Below are positions 61,042 through 64,000 of a stretch of 64,000 bases of DNA, one piece after another. The notes below the pieces were generated by a model. It did no database searches, was not told the DNA's origin, and worked only from the letters and a program-made list of their open reading frames with translations. A program made the position numbers and the translations under genes. Source of the DNA: Cyclobacterium jeungdonense (GTDB lineage Bacteria > Bacteroidota > Bacteroidia > Cytophagales > Cyclobacteriaceae); assembly GCF_010994275.1 (NCBI RefSeq), contig NZ_WMCD01000002.1, positions 1 through 64,000 on the forward strand, read 5' to 3'. Positions within the stretch are counted from its first letter, which is position 1; the number at the start of each line of letters is the position of its first letter.

Positions 61042-61878
61042 TCAGGCATCGCTTTTCAATACATAAAAATCTGTAAGATTGGAAGACCCGTCGTATATTT
61101 TAGTTTGGTAATAAATTTTACTTTTTGCGGGGATACTTTTTGTAAGCCATACATTGCCCCCGACCACACTTCCTTTTCCAATGACTGTATCTCCTCCCAG
61201 GATGGTAGCACCGGCATAAATTACCACATCATCTTCAATGGTTGGATGGCGCTTTTTATCCGCGTCTTCTTTATTTACGCTTAGGGCTCCAAGGGTTACA
61301 CCCTGATAGATCTTAACGCGATCTCCCACTACGGTGGTTTCTCCGATGACAATACCAGTCGCATGGTCTATGCAGAAAAACCTGCCAATTTTCGCTCCGG
61401 GATGAATATCCACTCCCGATTTGCTGTGAGCATATTCCGTAATCATTCTTGGAATCAAGGCGATACCCAACAGGTGCAGCAAATGAGCTACCCGGTAGGC
61501 AGCAATAGCATAGAAGCCGGGATAGCACCGGATAATTTCCGTTTTGGACTTGGCGGCAGGATCTCCTTCAAACATGGCATGGAGGTCTTCGTGTAACTTT
61601 TCAAAAACCTCTGCCTCTAACCGATCAAAAAATGCATCGGCAAGGATCTCTCCGTCTCCATGATGAAGGGCCTCGTTATTTTTCAGTATTTTTCGAAGTT
61701 GCACCTTCAAATCAAAAAACTTTGACTCCAGATTTGCCCGCTCCCGGTAGATTTCATGAGCATGTTCCGGAAATAGCATTCCCAGGATTTCATCAAAAAA
61801 CCGGTTGATTACTTTGGGAGAGGGGCATTCCGGACAGTGGTTATGGGCTTGGTGTAAGCGGTCTATAAATGAATCCAT
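61042..61878 (-). CDS. cysE: Serine O-acetyltransferase
   Basis: A 278-residue enzyme making O-acetylserine. A long N-terminal helical domain (to about residue 150) is followed by the left-handed beta-helix hexapeptide domain: GVDIHPGAKIGRFFCIDHATGIVIGETTVVGDRVKIYQGV-type repeats with the catalytic His in FCIDHATG and HPTIEDDVVIYAGATILGG. It is the partner of cysM downstream. The C-terminal tail ends DFYVLKSDA rather than the Ile-ended tail that binds CysK, which fits pairing with CysM. Confidence 0.93.
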   Translation of the reverse strand: MDSFIDRLHQAHNHCPECPSPKVINRFFDEILGMLFPEHAHEIYRERANLESKFFDLKVQLRKILKNNEALHHGDGEILADAFFDRLEAEVFEKLHEDLHAMFEGDPAAKSKTEIIRCYPGFYAIAAYRVAHLLHLLGIALIPRMITEYAHSKSGVDIHPGAKIGRFFCIDHATGIVIGETTVVGDRVKIYQGVTLGALSVNKEDADKKRHPTIEDDVVIYAGATILGGDTVIGKGSVVGGNVWLTKSIPAKSKIYYQTKIYDGSSNLTDFYVLKSDA

Positions 61879-61891
61879 GCTTCAGATAGCT

Positions 61892-62473
61892 TTAGAATAC
61901 AAAACCCACTCTTATAACATAAGGTTCATTATATGGCGATCTTCTATTATCGTAGGTAAAATTATACAATAACATGAAGTTCATCCCCCCTCTATCTCCA
62001 AAAGGAGTAAAATATCCTGCGCCTCCAAATAAGCCGGGTACCCAGTCTCTTGTGAAAATCACATCAGTTGTATTCGGGATAGGATTGGCTACCTCCACAT
62101 TTAAGGCCTCGTATTCGGCGTGTAAGAAAATCTTCGGCAAGACATTAAATCGATTGAATATTCTACCTCCGAAGATATGGGCATCCCCATTTTGGAAACG
62201 ACGGTCATTCAGATACTGGTAGGTGGCTCCTACACCTGCGGAGTACCTTTCGGTAATCATCGCGCCAGCCAAAGGAGATACCTCCACGAAGGTGATGGTG
62301 CCAAACTGAAGGCTTCCATTGCCCCCAAAGTACATTCGCTCCTTCAGAGGAGGGTTGTCTTCAGGATAAATAACACGTTGGGCGAGAACGGTTCCTATTG
62401 TAGCTGGAAAAAAATAAGTCAGATTAAAAATTACCGAAAGTAATAACAAGTATTTATTCTTCCACAATAACAT
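61892..62473 (-). CDS. Outer-membrane beta-barrel-like protein of unknown function
   Basis: A 193-residue protein with a signal peptide (cleavage near VLAQ-R) and alternating aromatic/polar strands: GSLQFGTITFVEVSPLAG, RYSAGVGATYQYL, FLHAEYEALNVEV and the final PYVIRVGFVF ending in Phe. This suggests a small eight-stranded barrel. It overlaps ftsB by 20 bp and precedes cysE by 13 bp, so it lies inside a ftsB-cysE-cysM transcript. Confidence 0.7.
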   Translation of the reverse strand: MLLWKNKYLLLLSVIFNLTYFFPATIGTVLAQRVIYPEDNPPLKERMYFGGNGSLQFGTITFVEVSPLAGAMITERYSAGVGATYQYLNDRRFQNGDAHIFGGRIFNRFNVLPKIFLHAEYEALNVEVANPIPNTTDVIFTRDWVPGLFGGAGYFTPFGDRGGMNFMLLYNFTYDNRRSPYNEPYVIRVGFVF

Positions 62474-62741
62474 AGAGGTCTTCCGTTTTCCGTTTCATCA
62501 AATAGCGTTCCCGAGCAAACTTTTCCAACAGTTCGTAATTGCTCAACAACTCTTCTCTTTCTGCCTGGATTTTTTCTTTCCGCTCCTGATAATACGCTTT
62601 TTGGTCTTCCAAATCGCTTAATTTGGAACGGAGCTTGAAATGACTGATGATGTCGTTACTATCTATCAAAACCATCCAGACAATGAATAAAACGGTAAAA
62701 ACGAAGTAGAAGTTTTTGGTGTACTTAAGGTATTTCGCCAT
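62454..62741 (-). CDS. FtsB/DivIC septum-formation protein
   Basis: A 95-residue single-pass membrane protein. It has a short basic cytoplasmic end, a membrane segment at about residues 11-28 (FYFVFTVLFIVWMVLI), a coiled coil (LRSKLSDLEDQKAYYQERKE) and the FARERYLMKRKTEDLYVI ending that marks the FtsB/DivIC family. It bridges FtsL/FtsQ in the divisome. It is first in the operon with the barrel protein, cysE and cysM. Confidence 0.9.
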   Translation of the reverse strand: MAKYLKYTKNFYFVFTVLFIVWMVLIDSNDIISHFKLRSKLSDLEDQKAYYQERKEKIQAEREELLSNYELLEKFARERYLMKRKTEDLYVIVEE

Positions 62742-62816
62742 TGTCTTCCTTTATCTTTCTCCAAATATAGGAAAACAAATGCCAACCTTCCAAAAACGGC
62801 ATATCCATACTAATTT

Positions 62817-63992
62817 TTATTTGGGTAATTCATAATCAATGGGTAAAGCGTCACCCATTTTCTGCCAACTCCAATACCCTTCCAGAAACAGGGAAAGTGG
62901 ATTGGACTCCAAACCTGTAGGGTAAATCAATACGGGGACCGTTTGGCTCATAATCGAAATTGGATGAGGCGACTTCGGTGCTTTTCCTGGGACAAACGAA
63001 TTGATAAATTCCCTGCTGACCTTTCCTTTGACATACCTGACCTCCAAAAAGTCCTCGAATTCCAATGTGATTTCTCCATCAATGACTTTACTATAATCGA
63101 TTTCCTTTAAAAGTACAGAATCTACTTTCGGAATAATTTTCGGAAGTGACTCCTTTATTGCTATCGACGAAAGAGAGTCCCTAAAAATGCTGAATGCTAA
63201 ATCTTTCGTAATTTCTAGTTGCTGTTTTGCCTCTAGAATTACCCTTTCCGCAGGCCGATTCGGATTGGGAACCAGCTTCATTTTCCTGACTTCGAAACCG
63301 GCTTCATTCGTAGCACCATCTCTGAGACTTCGCTTGAAATGCAACCAGGAACCCTGGTAGGCGGAAACCCTGTTTTTTTCCCACCTACGTTGTTTCATTT
63401 TTCCACCTTCCATTTCCGTAAACCGGGGATAGCCAAGATAATGAAATCTTTTTTTGTCTGTGTCCAGCTCAAAGGATGTCAGAAGATAATTTATCCGATA
63501 ACCTAGTTGGTAATTTTCAATAATTAAAAAATCAGTGCTGTGAACTTTTAATACAGACTGGTCAAAGTCAATTACTAAAACCTCCGGATTGATAATGTTG
63601 CAACTTGATGCATACCAGCTATTCCCTAAAAAATGGTATTCAAAGATCCTAAGATTTTCATACCACTCACTGCTTCTTTCCCCATCCACCTGTAGCTCAT
63701 TCAGATCAATTGGTTTCTGAGCCATCTGAAAAACAAACCGGGGTAGCTCACCAGAGAAATTTTCCGAAAAAATCAAGTTTTCATATCCCACCAAAGAAAG
63801 TACCAGTTCATGATGCCCGGGTGCCATTTCAAGCTCAAACAGTCCATTTTCATTTGCCACTGTACCTTCTGCCGTATTATTAACAAATACCGTGACATAG
63901 GGCAGGGGCAAACTTGATTCCTTATCCACAACCCTACCTTCCACGGTAATCTTTTGGGCCATTAGGGGAATTGCCACAGCTGATCCCAACAA
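62817..63992 (-). CDS. Surface protein with carboxypeptidase-like regulatory domain (5' end outside window)
   Basis: At least 391 residues. The frame is open to the window edge and the visible part begins inside a signal peptide (LLLLGSAVAIPLMAQ). Residues about 18-95 form a CarboxypepD_reg-like (CNA_B/transthyretin) domain: VEGRVVDKESSLPLPYVTVFVNNTAEGTVANENGLFEL-type strand pattern, as in TonB-dependent receptors and DUF5686-type proteins of Bacteroidota. The remaining beta-rich 300 residues match no family I recognise, and there is no TonB barrel. It is probably outer-membrane associated. Confidence 0.75.
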   Translation of the reverse strand: MLGSAVAIPLMAQKITVEGRVVDKESSLPLPYVTVFVNNTAEGTVANENGLFELEMAPGHHELVLSLVGYENLIFSENFSGELPRFVFQMAQKPIDLNELQVDGERSSEWYENLRIFEYHFLGNSWYASSCNIINPEVLVIDFDQSVLKVHSTDFLIIENYQLGYRINYLLTSFELDTDKKRFHYLGYPRFTEMEGGKMKQRRWEKNRVSAYQGSWLHFKRSLRDGATNEAGFEVRKMKLVPNPNRPAERVILEAKQQLEITKDLAFSIFRDSLSSIAIKESLPKIIPKVDSVLLKEIDYSKVIDGEITLEFEDFLEVRYVKGKVSREFINSFVPGKAPKSPHPISIMSQTVPVLIYPTGLESNPLSLFLEGYWSWQKMGDALPIDYELPK

Positions 63993-64000
63993 AAGTAGTA

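Noticed and set aside
1-64000. tRNA, rRNA or prophage genes
   Set aside because: No cloverleaf-like CCA-ending gene, rRNA segment or phage structural/integrase gene was recognised by eye; a covariance-model scan was not possible.

Overview
The window looks like chromosomal DNA from a Bacteroidota member of the order Cytophagales, most likely a Cyclobacteriaceae-type genus. The evidence is: a giant secreted protein with a type IX secretion C-terminal domain; the L28-L33-DUF4295-FtsY neighbourhood typical of Bacteroidota; a promoter of the TTTG / TAnnTTTG class; A-rich rather than Shine-Dalgarno translation starts; and many families common in that phylum (DUF4221, DUF4268, porin-type barrels, 7TM-AraC regulators). 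Genus and species cannot be fixed from the sequence alone.

Layout. (1) 1-6.65 kb is an accessory, decaying island. It holds the end of an IS3 element, a Gly-Gly leader peptide gene, a DUF4221 lipoprotein, a C39 peptidase/exporter gene broken after about 96 codons, an AAA/DUF4143 ATPase gene bracketed by identical palindromes, a second truncated IS3 copy, and a RAYT (REP transposase) gene flanked on both sides by alternating REP hairpins. (2) 6.66-19 kb is housekeeping: ftsY, DUF4295, rpmG, rpmB, rocD, a HAD phosphatase, hemB, amtB with a porin, a GroES-like protein, dnaK and a MOSC protein. (3) 19.3-24 kb is one 1528-residue surface/secreted beta-helix protein with three tandem malectin-like modules. 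(4) 24-37 kb holds small housekeeping genes: MazG-like, ModF-type ABC ATPase, dtd, folB, DivIVA, WD40, PPTase, amidase and lptD. (5) 37.3-45.75 kb holds arginine deiminase followed by an aromatic amino acid operon in the order DAHP synthase/chorismate mutase - aroB - aroA - (DUF486 pseudogene) - pheA - aminotransferase - tyrA. (6) 45.8-50.1 kb is a small secreted glycosidase cluster. (7) 50.2-64 kb holds proline dehydrogenase, lysS, a WYL regulator with ThuA, a nonsense-interrupted TIM-barrel gene, one orphan and one decayed 7TM-AraC regulator, cysM, cysE, ftsB and a truncated surface protein at the window edge.

The best regulatory find lies just ahead of the aromatic operon. A TTTG-N20-TACATTTG promoter is followed by a 31-codon leader ORF containing the run YFSFFYFYF, then a Rho-independent terminator that ends about 16 bp before the DAHP synthase start. 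A leader segment is complementary to the terminator stem. This is the architecture of a Phe/Tyr-sensing transcription attenuator that would tune the whole operon to charged tRNA-Phe/Tyr.

Other structures not explained by ordinary genes are: a dispersed, foldable repeat of about 60 nt (three copies, two ending directly at start codons); a 131-bp segment bounded by perfect 18-bp inverted repeats inside the aro operon; and the palindrome-bracketed ATPase gene. All assignments come from reading motifs by eye; no database search was run.
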